This document shows, piece after piece, positions 52,718 through 60,147 of a stretch of 64,000 bases of DNA. The notes below the pieces were generated by a model. It saw nothing but the letters and a program-made list of their open reading frames with translations, had not been told where the DNA came from and ran no database searches. The stretch is taken from the NCBI GenBank assembly GCA_029937545.1, contig JAPYPR010000002.1:1-64000 (forward strand), read 5' to 3'. The position numbers and the translations under genes are program-made. Every line of letters starts with the position of its first letter. Position 1 is the first letter of the stretch. This stretch comes from Erythrobacter sp. (GTDB lineage Bacteria > Pseudomonadota > Alphaproteobacteria > Sphingomonadales > Sphingomonadaceae).

Positions 52718-52745
52718 ATAATACGCCCACCGTATGACAGGTCAA
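52718..52745 (-). promoter_or_regulatory. Promoter of the serine hydrolase gene
   Basis: On the minus strand TTGACC (52745-52740) and TATTAT (52723-52718) are 16 bases apart, each one mismatch from the sigma-70 consensus. AAGGAGA and the ATG at 52689 follow. acpP diverges from the same region. Confidence 0.68.
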
Positions 52746-52841
52746 TTGCAGGCGAGGTGCGCCAGCCCCTTGCGCTCGCTCGCGGCGTTCATTAGGGCGA
52801 AAGCCAATTTCCAAACCCCCATGAATTCGAGAGGGACAAAA

Positions 52842-53078
52842 ATGAGCGATACTGCCGACCGCGTGCAGAAAATTGTCGTCGAGCACCTCGGCGTCGAAGC
52901 CGACAAGGTGACTCAGGAAGCCAGCTTCATCGACGATCTCGGTGCAGACAGCCTCGATATCGTCGAGCTGGTCATGGCCTTCGAAGAAGAATTCGGCGTT
53001 GAAATCCCCGACGATGCAGCCGAGAAGATCTCGACCGTCGGCGACGCGACCAAGTACATCGAAGAGCACAAGGGCTAA
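52842..53078 (+). CDS. acpP: Acyl carrier protein
   Basis: This 78-residue acidic carrier of growing fatty acyl chains has its phosphopantetheine-bearing serine in [19 protein letters not shown] near residue 37. It starts [24 protein letters not shown] before the ATG is the ribosome binding site. The frame stays open upstream, but that part is not protein. It is followed by fabF, its partner in elongation, across a hairpin. Confidence 0.98.
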   Translation: MSDTADRVQKIVVEHLGVEADKVTQEASFIDDLGADSLDIVELVMAFEEEFGVEIPDDAAEKISTVGDATKYIEEHKG

Positions 53079-53133
53079 GCCAAGGGGCTACGCTCGCCGC
53101 TTTTCGGCAAACCTGCTTCTTTGGCGGGAACGG

Positions 53134-53164
53134 ACAGGCCCGACCCGATAAGGGCCGGGCCTGT
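53134..53164 (+). terminator. Attenuator-like terminator between acpP and fabF
   Basis: ACAGGCCCG (53134-53142) pairs with CGGGCCTGT (53156-53164), and CCC/GGG pair inside. TGTCTTTTA follows. This would terminate part of the transcripts after acpP, whose product is needed in large excess over FabF. Confidence 0.6.
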
Positions 53165-53186
53165 TGTCTTTTATTCGGAGAAATAC

Positions 53187-54446
53187 ATGCGTCGTGTGGT
53201 CGTTACCGGTCTTGGCCTCGTCACCCCCTTGGGCGGCGATGTGGAAACCAGCTGGTCCAACCTGATCGCGGGCAAGAGCGGGGCAGGGCCGATCACCCGC
53301 TTCGACGCCAGCAACCAGAAGGCGCAGATCGCCTGCGAGGTGAAGCCCAAGGACCACGAATGGGGCTTCGATCCGGACAAGCGCGTCGATCCGAAACTCC
53401 AGCGGCAGGTCGATCCGTTCATCGTCTACGGCCTCGACGCCGCCGGGCAGGCACTCGAAGATGCCGGGCTGACCGAGATGGACCAGGCCACCAAAGAGCG
53501 CGCCGGCGTTTCGATCGGCGCAGGCATCGGCGGCCTGCCTGGGATCGAGCAGGAATCGGTCAATCTCCACGAACGTGGTCCGGGCCGGGTCAGCCCGCAT
53601 TTCGTCCACGGCCGGATCATCAATCTCGTCAGCGGGCAGGTTTCCATCCGCTATGGCCTCATGGGGCCGAACCACGCCGTCGTCACCGCCTGTTCGACCG
53701 GGGCGCACTCGATCGGCGATGCCGCGCGCATGATCCGCGACGACGACGCCGACATCATGCTGGCAGGTGGATCGGAATCGACCATCAATCCGCTCGGCAT
53801 TGCCGGCTTCGCGCAGGCGCGCGCGCTCAACACCGGCTTCAACGACCGCCCCGAACAGGCCAGCCGACCCTACGACAAGAACCGCGAAGGCTTCGTGCTG
53901 GGCGAAGGCGCGGGCGTGGTGGTGCTGGAGGAATACGAGCACGCCAAGGCCCGCGGCGCAAAAATCTATGCCGAAGTCGTCGGATACGGCCTCTCGGGCG
54001 ATGCCTATCACGTCACCGCCCCGCACCCCGAAGGCAAGGGCGCCGAACTCGCCATGCGTATGGCGCTGAAGAAAGCGGGCATGGAGGCGAGCGATATCGA
54101 CTACGTCAACGCCCACGGCACCTCGACCATGGCCGACACGATTGAGCTCGCCGCGGTAAAGCGTGTGCTGGGCGACAATCTCGGCGGCGCATCGATGAGC
54201 TCTACCAAGTCCGCCATCGGCCACCTGCTCGGCGGCGCGGGCGCGGTGGAAGCAATCTTCTGCATCCTCTCGATCCGCGACCAGATCGTCCCGCCGACGC
54301 TCAATCTCGACGATCCGGACGAGGGCACCGTCGGCGTCGACCTTGTGCCGCACACCGCCAAGAAACGCGAAGTGCATGCTGCGCTCAACAACAGCTTCGG
54401 CTTCGGCGGGACCAATGCCTCGCTGATCGTCAAGAAAGTCGACTGA
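53187..54446 (+). CDS. fabF: Beta-ketoacyl-ACP synthase II
   Basis: This 419-residue condensing enzyme elongates acyl-ACP with malonyl-ACP. The Cys-His-His triad is present: Cys in VVTACSTGAHSIG near residue 167, His in NAHGTSTM near 307 and His in SAIGHLLGGAGAVEA near 344. The start RRVVVTGLGLVTPLGG is typical. CGGAGAAA precedes the ATG. It is followed after one base by mltG. Confidence 0.97.
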   Translation: MRRVVVTGLGLVTPLGGDVETSWSNLIAGKSGAGPITRFDASNQKAQIACEVKPKDHEWGFDPDKRVDPKLQRQVDPFIVYGLDAAGQALEDAGLTEMDQATKERAGVSIGAGIGGLPGIEQESVNLHERGPGRVSPHFVHGRIINLVSGQVSIRYGLMGPNHAVVTACSTGAHSIGDAARMIRDDDADIMLAGGSESTINPLGIAGFAQARALNTGFNDRPEQASRPYDKNREGFVLGEGAGVVVLEEYEHAKARGAKIYAEVVGYGLSGDAYHVTAPHPEGKGAELAMRMALKKAGMEASDIDYVNAHGTSTMADTIELAAVKRVLGDNLGGASMSSTKSAIGHLLGGAGAVEAIFCILSIRDQIVPPTLNLDDPDEGTVGVDLVPHTAKKREVHAALNNSFGFGGTNASLIVKKVD

Positions 54447-54447
54447 C

Positions 54448-55422
54448 GTGAAAAAGACCGGTGCGCTGATTATCGGCGCGATTGCTGCGCTGGTCCTGGC
54501 GATCGGCGCGATCTGGTTCGCCTCCGGCTGGTGGGGCGGCGCGGATGTGGAGGAGGATACGAACTTCATCGTCCCCTCCGGCGCGACGCTGACCTCGGTG
54601 GCGAACAAGCTGGAGGACGAAGGGCTCATCGGTTCTGCCGGCGGCTTCCTGTTGCGCGCACGAATTCTCGGCTCGGGCGATCCGATCAAGGCGGGCGAGT
54701 TCCTGCTGCCGTCCGGGGCCAGCCCCGCGCGCATTCTCGACACGTTCCAGCACGGCGAGGTGATCCGCCGCTTCGTGACAATTCCCGAAGGCCTGCCCTC
54801 GATCATGGTCTACGAGCGACTGATGGCGAAAGACCTGCTGACTGGCGAAATACCGGTCCCGGTGGAGGGCTCGGTCCTGCCAGACACTTATGATTTCGAG
54901 CGCGGCGAAAGTCGGGGCGAAGTGCTTGCGCGCATGCAGGTGGCGATGAAGAACTACCTCGCCGAAGCCTGGCCCAAGCGCGGCGACGACATCGCGGTCG
55001 ACAGCATCGAGGAAGCGGTAATCCTCGCTTCGATCGTCGAGAAGGAAACCGGCGTCGCGCGTGAGCGGCGCATGGTCGCCGGGCTCTACTCCAATCGCGT
55101 GAAAGACGGGATGTTACTGCAGGCCGACCCGACGATCATCTATCCGATCACCAAGGGCAAGCCGCTCGGCCGCCGCATCCGCCAGTCGGAAATCGCCGCG
55201 ATCAACGATTACAATACCTATACCATGGTGGGCCTGCCCAAGGGGCCGATCACCAATCCGGGCCGCGAATCCATCGCCGCAGTGCTGAACCCGGCAGAGA
55301 CGACGGCGCGCTATATGGTGGCAGACGGAACGGGCGGTCATGCCTTCGCCGAGACGCTTGAGGAGCATAACGCGAATGTCGCGAAGTGGTTCGAGATCCG
55401 CCGCCAGCGCGGTGAGATGTGA
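54448..55422 (+). CDS. mltG: Endolytic transglycosylase MltG
   Basis: This 324-residue inner membrane peptidoglycan cleaving enzyme cuts nascent glycan strands and may set their length. It has an N-terminal transmembrane helix (residues 5-24), a LysM-like region (45-100) and the YceG domain with the catalytic Glu in ILASIVEKETGVARERR near residue 200. LLQADPTIIYPITKG follows. It starts at a GTG one base after the fabF stop. The acpP-fabF-mltG order is common in proteobacteria. Confidence 0.96.
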   Translation: MKKTGALIIGAIAALVLAIGAIWFASGWWGGADVEEDTNFIVPSGATLTSVANKLEDEGLIGSAGGFLLRARILGSGDPIKAGEFLLPSGASPARILDTFQHGEVIRRFVTIPEGLPSIMVYERLMAKDLLTGEIPVPVEGSVLPDTYDFERGESRGEVLARMQVAMKNYLAEAWPKRGDDIAVDSIEEAVILASIVEKETGVARERRMVAGLYSNRVKDGMLLQADPTIIYPITKGKPLGRRIRQSEIAAINDYNTYTMVGLPKGPITNPGRESIAAVLNPAETTARYMVADGTGGHAFAETLEEHNANVAKWFEIRRQRGEM

Positions 55423-55946
55423 GCGAGGGTGAGGCCCCGCTGATCCTGACGGCACAGCTGCCCGATGACATGCATGCGCGCTACACCGCGCTGCGTGACG
55501 CGCATTTTCCGCCCGAACGCAACTACCTCGAAGCGCATGTGACGCTGTTCCACGCGCTGCCCGGCATGTGCGAGGGCGAGGTGGTCACGGTGTGCGAGCG
55601 CATGGCGCGCGATTTCGCGCCAGTGGCGGGCGAAGTGATGGGCCTCATGTCGCTCGGGCAGGGGACGGCGATCAAGCTCGAGAGCCCGGCCATGCTGCGC
55701 CTGCGCGACCTGCTGGCCGACGGTTTTCATGGGCTCCTCACCCAGCAGGATCAGCACCGGCCCCGGTTGCATGTAACGATCCAGAACAAGGTCAGCGGCA
55801 AGGAAGCCAAGGCCTTGCAAGCGCAGCTCGATGGCATGGTCCTGCCGCGCAGTTTCCGGTTCCCCGGCCTCTCCCTCTTCCACTACCGTGGCGGTCCGTG
55901 GGCGCATGTGAAGACCTTCGCTTTCCGCGGCAAAGACACCGCGTAA
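55419..55946 (+). CDS. 2'-5' RNA ligase family protein (2H phosphoesterase)
   Basis: This 175-residue protein has the two HxT motifs of the 2H phosphoesterase superfamily: EAHVTLFHAL near residue 40 and LHVTIQNKV near 120. Such enzymes act on 2',3'-cyclic phosphate or 2'-5' linkages in RNA; the physiological substrate is uncertain. The GTG start overlaps the mltG stop (GTGA). Confidence 0.87.
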   Translation: MSEGEAPLILTAQLPDDMHARYTALRDAHFPPERNYLEAHVTLFHALPGMCEGEVVTVCERMARDFAPVAGEVMGLMSLGQGTAIKLESPAMLRLRDLLADGFHGLLTQQDQHRPRLHVTIQNKVSGKEAKALQAQLDGMVLPRSFRFPGLSLFHYRGGPWAHVKTFAFRGKDTA

Positions 55947-55987
55947 ACCTGCTGCGAAAGAAAATTGCGTAGCCGCGCATTGTGCGG

Positions 55988-56016
55988 TTGACCCCATGCC
56001 CCCTGCGCCGTAAATG
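55988..56016 (+). promoter_or_regulatory. Promoter of tRNA-Met
   Basis: TTGACC (55988-55993) and TAAATG (56011-56016) are 17 bases apart, 57 bases upstream of the mature tRNA. The -10 is poor, so confidence is moderate. Confidence 0.45.
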
Positions 56017-56073
56017 CGCCGCCTGCCGCGCGGGCCGAAAGCCCCGGCATGCCTCCCAAGGCAGACTTGGTGC

Positions 56074-56150
56074 GGCGGAGTAGCTCAGGTGGTTAGAGCA
56101 GCGGAATCATAATCCGCGTGTCGGGGGTTCGAGTCCCTCCTCCGCTACCA
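56074..56150 (+). tRNA. tRNA-Met (CAT), elongator type
   Basis: This is a 77-base cloverleaf with acceptor stem GGCGGAG/CTCCGCT, D arm GCTCAGGTGGTTAGAGC, anticodon loop ATCATAA (anticodon CAT) and T arm GGGGGTTCGAGTCCCTC, with CCA encoded. The G1:U72-type closing pair and the overall sequence match elongator tRNA-Met of alphaproteobacteria rather than the initiator. tRNA-Ile2 (lysidine-modified CAT) is the alternative. Confidence 0.93.
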
Positions 56151-56233
56151 ATCCTTCGAAGCGCTAAGCGAAAGAGATTTCGGTTATTCAGCGCTTCTAT
56201 TCGTGCGAAGGCGAAAAATGCCGTTCGCACCCC

Positions 56234-56261
56234 TTCACATTGGGCGCGGCTCGGCTATAGG
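56234..56261 (+). promoter_or_regulatory. Promoter of tRNA-Gln
   Basis: TTCACA (56234-56239) and TATAGG (56256-56261) are 16 bases apart and 14 bases before the tRNA. This is a good sigma-70 fit for a tRNA gene with a very short leader. Confidence 0.55.
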
Positions 56262-56274
56262 GGCGCTCGCCTGC

Positions 56275-56349
56275 TGGGGTGTAGCCAAGCGGTAAGGCAC
56301 CGGTTTTTGGTACCGGCATGCGCAGGTTCGAATCCTGCCACCCCAGCCA
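56275..56349 (+). tRNA. tRNA-Gln (TTG)
   Basis: This is a 75-base cloverleaf with acceptor TGGGGTG/CACCCCA, anticodon arm CCGGT-TTTTGGT-ACCGG (anticodon TTG) and T arm CAGGTTCGAATCCTG, with discriminator G73 and encoded CCA. The U1-A72 pair and G73 are identity elements for glutaminyl charging. Confidence 0.96.
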
Positions 56350-56478
56350 CTTTTCCGCGCAAACTTTAGCGAAGGATCGAACCTGCTCGCGAAGCGACCG
56401 CCAGGTTCGGAAGCGAAGCGCGGCACGCGCGCAAGCTGACCAAGGGTCGATCCTGTCACCGTAGCCATCATCTCCGAG

Positions 56479-57330
56479 CTAGAGTTTCTTGCCTTCGAAA
56501 TCGGCGGCTGAATGCCGCTCGAGCAGCTGGGCATCCTCGTCGCCCCAAGCCTTGTTGACGATCCGACCGCGTTTCACCGCGGGGCGCGCGGCGATCTGCT
56601 TCGCCCAGCGCTCGACGTTTGCATACTCGTGGATCGACAGGAATTTGCGCGCCTCGTTGTAGATATTCCCCTCGACAAAGGGGATCATCCACGGTGCGGC
56701 CGCGATGTCGGCGATCGTATAATCGTCGCCGCCGAGATATTCGGATTGGGCCAGGCGCTGATCGGCGACGTCGAACAGGCGCTTGGTTTCCATGGCGTAG
56801 CGGTTGATCGGATATTCGAACTTCTCAGGCGCATAGGCGTAGAAGTGGCCGAACCCGCCGCCTATGGAAGGTGCGCTGCCGATTTGCCAGAAGAGCCAGC
56901 TGAGCACCTCGGCGCGGGTGTGATCGGTCGGCACGAAGGCACCGAATTTCTCGGCGAGGTGGAGCAGTATCGCGCCGCTTTCGAATATGCGAACGGGGCT
57001 GTCGCCGCTGCGGTCGAGCAGGGCGGGGATCTTGCTGTTGGGGTTGACGTCGACGAAGCCGCTGGAAAATTGTTGCGCTTCACCGATATCGATCGTCCAG
57101 GCGTCGTATTCAGCGCCGGAGTATCCCGCTTCGAGCAGCTCCTCGAACATCACCGTCGCCTTCACACCATTAGGCGTGGCGAGGGAGTAGAGCTGGAAGT
57201 CGTGCTCGCCGACGGGGAGGTTCTTCTCCTCGCGCGGGCCGGCAGTCGGGCGATTGATATTGGCGAACTTGCCGCCGTTCTCGGCATCGTGGGTCCAGAC
57301 TTCGGGCGGGGTATATGTCGCATCGGCCAT
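56479..57330 (-). CDS. yghU: Glutathione-dependent disulfide-bond oxidoreductase, YghU type
   Basis: This 283-residue glutathione transferase-fold protein belongs to the Nu class, which reduces disulfides and peroxides with two bound glutathiones. The N-terminal extension TYTPPEVWTHDAENGGKFANINRP is a YghU hallmark. The thioredoxin-like part follows with VNPNSKIPALLD and FESGAILLHLAEKFG, then the helical domain with EYLGGDDYTIADIAAAPW. AGGAGA before the ATG at 57330 decides the start over one seven codons earlier. Confidence 0.94.
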   Translation of the reverse strand: MADATYTPPEVWTHDAENGGKFANINRPTAGPREEKNLPVGEHDFQLYSLATPNGVKATVMFEELLEAGYSGAEYDAWTIDIGEAQQFSSGFVDVNPNSKIPALLDRSGDSPVRIFESGAILLHLAEKFGAFVPTDHTRAEVLSWLFWQIGSAPSIGGGFGHFYAYAPEKFEYPINRYAMETKRLFDVADQRLAQSEYLGGDDYTIADIAAAPWMIPFVEGNIYNEARKFLSIHEYANVERWAKQIAARPAVKRGRIVNKAWGDEDAQLLERHSAADFEGKKL

Positions 57331-57423
57331 TCGTGGTCTCCTCTGGCACATGGGCTAGTGTGCCCATCCATTCGTCGCAAGGTGGGGAACCGTGACAGCC
57401 CACCCACGGTTTATCGCTACGCC

Positions 57424-58428
57424 ATGACGAAGCTCATCTATGTCGACGACGATCTGCCCGGTATTACCCGCAAGGGTGCAGGGAAGGGATGGGCCTATTA
57501 CGATCCCAAAGGTCGGCTGATTACCGACCGGGTCGAAAGACGGCGGCTTAATGCGATCGCCTTGCCACCGGCCTATGTGGACGAATGGTTCTGCCCCGCG
57601 CCCAACGGCCATATCCTCGCCACCGGGATCGATGCAAAGGGCCGCAAGCAGTATCGATACCACCCCGATTTCCGGGCCGAGCGCGAGGGCGAGAAGTTCG
57701 ACCGATGCATCGCGTTCGGTAGCCTTCTGCCCTTGGTGCGCAAGAAGGTCGAGGAGGATCTTCGAGGAAGCAAGTTGACGCGAGAACGGGCGACGGCCAG
57801 CGTCGTCCGCCTGCTTGACCTGGGCGCGGTTCGCGTCGGCAACACGGGCTATGCGGAGCGTAACAAGAGCTACGGCGCGACGACCCTCCGGCGCAAGCAT
57901 GCCGAGGTAACCGGCAAAACGCTCAAACTGCGGTACAAGGGCAAGTCCGGCAAGATGCGCGAAGTCTCGCTGACCGACGGCAGCCTCGCTCGGGCGGTGC
58001 GCAAGATGCAGGATCTCCCGGGCCAGAACGTCTTCAAATATATCGATGAGGACGGCGAGGTCCAGACCGTCGATTCCGGCGATGTGAACGAGTATCTCGA
58101 GGCCTGCATGGGCGAGCGCTTTACCGCGAAGAACTTTCGCACTTGGCACGCCAGCGTGATGGGGTTCGAATGCCTGCGAGAGGGCGGGGGCCGGATGCCG
58201 ATGAAGGCGCTGCTCGATTGCGTGGCCGGGCAGCTGGGCAATACGCCTGCGGTGACGCGCAAGAGCTATATTCACCCGGCTGTCATCGACCTTGTCGAAC
58301 GGCAGGAAGATTGGAGGCAGGGCCTGCGGCTACCCCGAGCAACCCGGTGGCTGACCCGCGAAGAGCGTGGTCTGATCGAATTGTTGCAGGAAAGCCCCAG
58401 CGCAGCCGATTTGCTCGCTGCCGCCTGA
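57424..58428 (+). CDS. DNA topoisomerase IB (poxvirus-like, bacterial)
   Basis: This 334-residue type IB topoisomerase relaxes DNA by a transient 3'-phosphotyrosine. The catalytic tyrosine is in TRKSYIHPAVID near residue 285. The preceding core has VRVGNTGYAERNKSYGATTLRRKH, including catalytic Arg and Lys, and HASVMGFECL near 240. Its size fits the bacterial poxvirus-like subgroup, which many sphingomonads carry. It is not essential in known cases. A minus-strand GST gene diverges from it. Confidence 0.93.
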   Translation: MTKLIYVDDDLPGITRKGAGKGWAYYDPKGRLITDRVERRRLNAIALPPAYVDEWFCPAPNGHILATGIDAKGRKQYRYHPDFRAEREGEKFDRCIAFGSLLPLVRKKVEEDLRGSKLTRERATASVVRLLDLGAVRVGNTGYAERNKSYGATTLRRKHAEVTGKTLKLRYKGKSGKMREVSLTDGSLARAVRKMQDLPGQNVFKYIDEDGEVQTVDSGDVNEYLEACMGERFTAKNFRTWHASVMGFECLREGGGRMPMKALLDCVAGQLGNTPAVTRKSYIHPAVIDLVERQEDWRQGLRLPRATRWLTREERGLIELLQESPSAADLLAAA

Positions 58429-58556
58429 TTGCGCGCAAGACGAGTCGACAGGTTGCAACAATCTCAATATAAAAGCGGAGCCGATGCCCCGGGGTGCTTC
58501 GGCATTCCCGAATGCACCACGCTGACGGAACTTGCTTCCCCGACGGGAGAGACGGG

Positions 58557-59570
58557 GTGCAGCGTCTCGCGGAATTCGATGTCAGTCGACGTTTCATCAC
58601 GCGCCGCGGGAAGCTTGCGGCGCAGCTGACCTTTGGCGTCATATGCGCAGCGGCGATGATCGGGCTGCGGTCGCTCTACGACATGTGGGCACCGGAGTCG
58701 GGCCCTTTCGCGCTGATCTATCCGACAGTGTTGCTGGCGACGTTCTATGGGCACTGGCGGGCGGGGCTGGTGTCTTTCGTCGTCACCTTCTTTTGGGCGT
58801 GGTACTTCGTGCTGCCGGGGCAGTCGTCCTTCCTCTTTACCAATCCAACCGATCCGGCCCGGGTTCTGCTTAACGCTACTTCCTGCTTGATCGTCATCGT
58901 ATTTGCCGAAGCGTTTCGTAGAGCAGCGCAAAGCACGATGAAGGAAATCCGCGATCGCGCGGACAAGCGGCTGACGCTGCTGGCCGAGCTCGAGCATCGC
59001 ACGAAGAACAATTTCGCCCTGGTAGCCAGCCTGCTCGAAATCCAGAAGCGGCAGGTGCCCGACCCCGCCCTGCACGGCGCGCTCGAGGATGCCGTCGGCC
59101 GTGTGCGGACCTTCGCCGATGCTTATTCCACTTTGACGATGGACCACGAAGAAGGCGGCGATGTCGCGATGAAGCCCTACCTCGATGTGTTGCTGGACCG
59201 GATCGAGCGCGCTGCGTTGACCGACAACATTCATGTCTATCGCGAAATAGAGCCGATGAGGCTGCCGAGTGAGACGGCGGTCGCTATCGGCCTGTACCTG
59301 AATGAAGCGATTTCCAATTGTGCGAAATACGCGTTCCCCGAAGGCCGGTTCGGCAAGATCGGTGTATTCCTGCAATCGGGGGATGGCGGTTGGCGGTTAA
59401 CCATCGAGGACGACGGGGTCGGCGAAGAGGCAATCAAGTTCAGTACCGGTGGTTTGGGCAACAACCTGATGCTCGCCTTCGCACATCAGGCTGGCGCGAC
59501 GCATTCTGCGGGTCCGGTGCTGAACGGGTTTCGCAACGAGATGCGAATGAAGGAACAGGAACCGGTCTGA
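58557..59570 (+). CDS. Membrane histidine kinase with DUF4118 and HWE/HisKA_2 domains
   Basis: This sensor kinase of about 337 residues has four hydrophobic helices (about residues 15-115) of KdpD-like DUF4118 type. The HisKA_2 phosphorylation helix follows with its His in AELEHRTKNNFALVASLLEIQKRQ near residue 146. The ATPase domain has NEAISNCAKYAFPEG (N box) and IEDDGVGEEA (G1 box). No response regulator gene adjoins it, so it is an orphan; such kinases often feed the PhyR general stress pathway. The GTG at 58557 follows GGGAGA by six bases, which decides the start; the frame is open 21 codons upstream. Confidence 0.87.
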   Translation: MQRLAEFDVSRRFITRRGKLAAQLTFGVICAAAMIGLRSLYDMWAPESGPFALIYPTVLLATFYGHWRAGLVSFVVTFFWAWYFVLPGQSSFLFTNPTDPARVLLNATSCLIVIVFAEAFRRAAQSTMKEIRDRADKRLTLLAELEHRTKNNFALVASLLEIQKRQVPDPALHGALEDAVGRVRTFADAYSTLTMDHEEGGDVAMKPYLDVLLDRIERAALTDNIHVYREIEPMRLPSETAVAIGLYLNEAISNCAKYAFPEGRFGKIGVFLQSGDGGWRLTIEDDGVGEEAIKFSTGGLGNNLMLAFAHQAGATHSAGPVLNGFRNEMRMKEQEPV

Positions 59571-59637
59571 TCTGGCACGGTTGGGTAGTAGCTGCATTTC
59601 GAGACACAGCCCGACTTGTTTCAGAAGGAAAGCGGCT

Positions 59638-60147
59638 ATGGCCGAGACGATCGACCCCATCCTTCCTGAGAAAATTTCCGCTTTAGCCGAGCACGTCCTC
59701 GAGCTTGCGAAGACGAAGGATCTACGGCTCGCATCGGCGGAAAGCTGCACCGGCGGGCTGTTGGCAGCCGTGTTGACCGATGTCAGCGGTTTATCGCATG
59801 TTTTCGAACGAGCTTTCGTCACCTATTCGGATGAAGCAAAATGTGAGATGCTCGATTGTGACAGCAATGAGATCGAAAAATGCGGTGCAGTCAGCCGTGA
59901 AGTCGCAGTTGCAATGGCGCAGGGTGCCCTGAAAAAATCCGAAGCGGATGTCGTGGTATCGATTACCGGTTTTGCCGGGCCGGCCGGGCCTGCGGACGAA
60001 GAAGGGCTTGTTCATTTCGCATGTCTGCGCAAAGGAGAAGCCTTGGAGCATTGCGAACGGCATTTTGGAGAAATCGGGCGGGACGGCGTCCGGCTTGCAG
60101 CACTTGAAGTGGCGCTCATGATGATGAAGAACGCACTTCTCAAATGA
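59638..60147 (+). CDS. pncC: CinA family nicotinamide-nucleotide amidohydrolase (PncC)
   Basis: This 169-residue enzyme is the CinA C-terminal domain alone and deamidates NMN to NaMN in the NAD recycling pathway. The signature AESCTGGLLAAVLTDVSG is at about residues 35-52, and SITGFAGPAGP lies near 110. It overlaps nadE by four bases, the enzyme two steps further along NAD synthesis, so the pair makes metabolic sense. Its GC content is clearly lower than the regional average. Confidence 0.92.
   Translation: MAETIDPILPEKISALAEHVLELAKTKDLRLASAESCTGGLLAAVLTDVSGLSHVFERAFVTYSDEAKCEMLDCDSNEIEKCGAVSREVAVAMAQGALKKSEADVVVSITGFAGPAGPADEEGLVHFACLRKGEALEHCERHFGEIGRDGVRLAALEVALMMMKNALLK

Noticed and set aside
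53088-54806. 572-codon minus-strand frame opposite fabF and mltG
   Set aside because: Shadow of the plus-strand genes, whose catalytic motifs are intact.
57424-58428. Topoisomerase IB as a sign of viral or mobile DNA
   Set aside because: Poxvirus-like topoisomerase IB is a common chromosomal gene in alphaproteobacteria, and neighbours and composition are normal.
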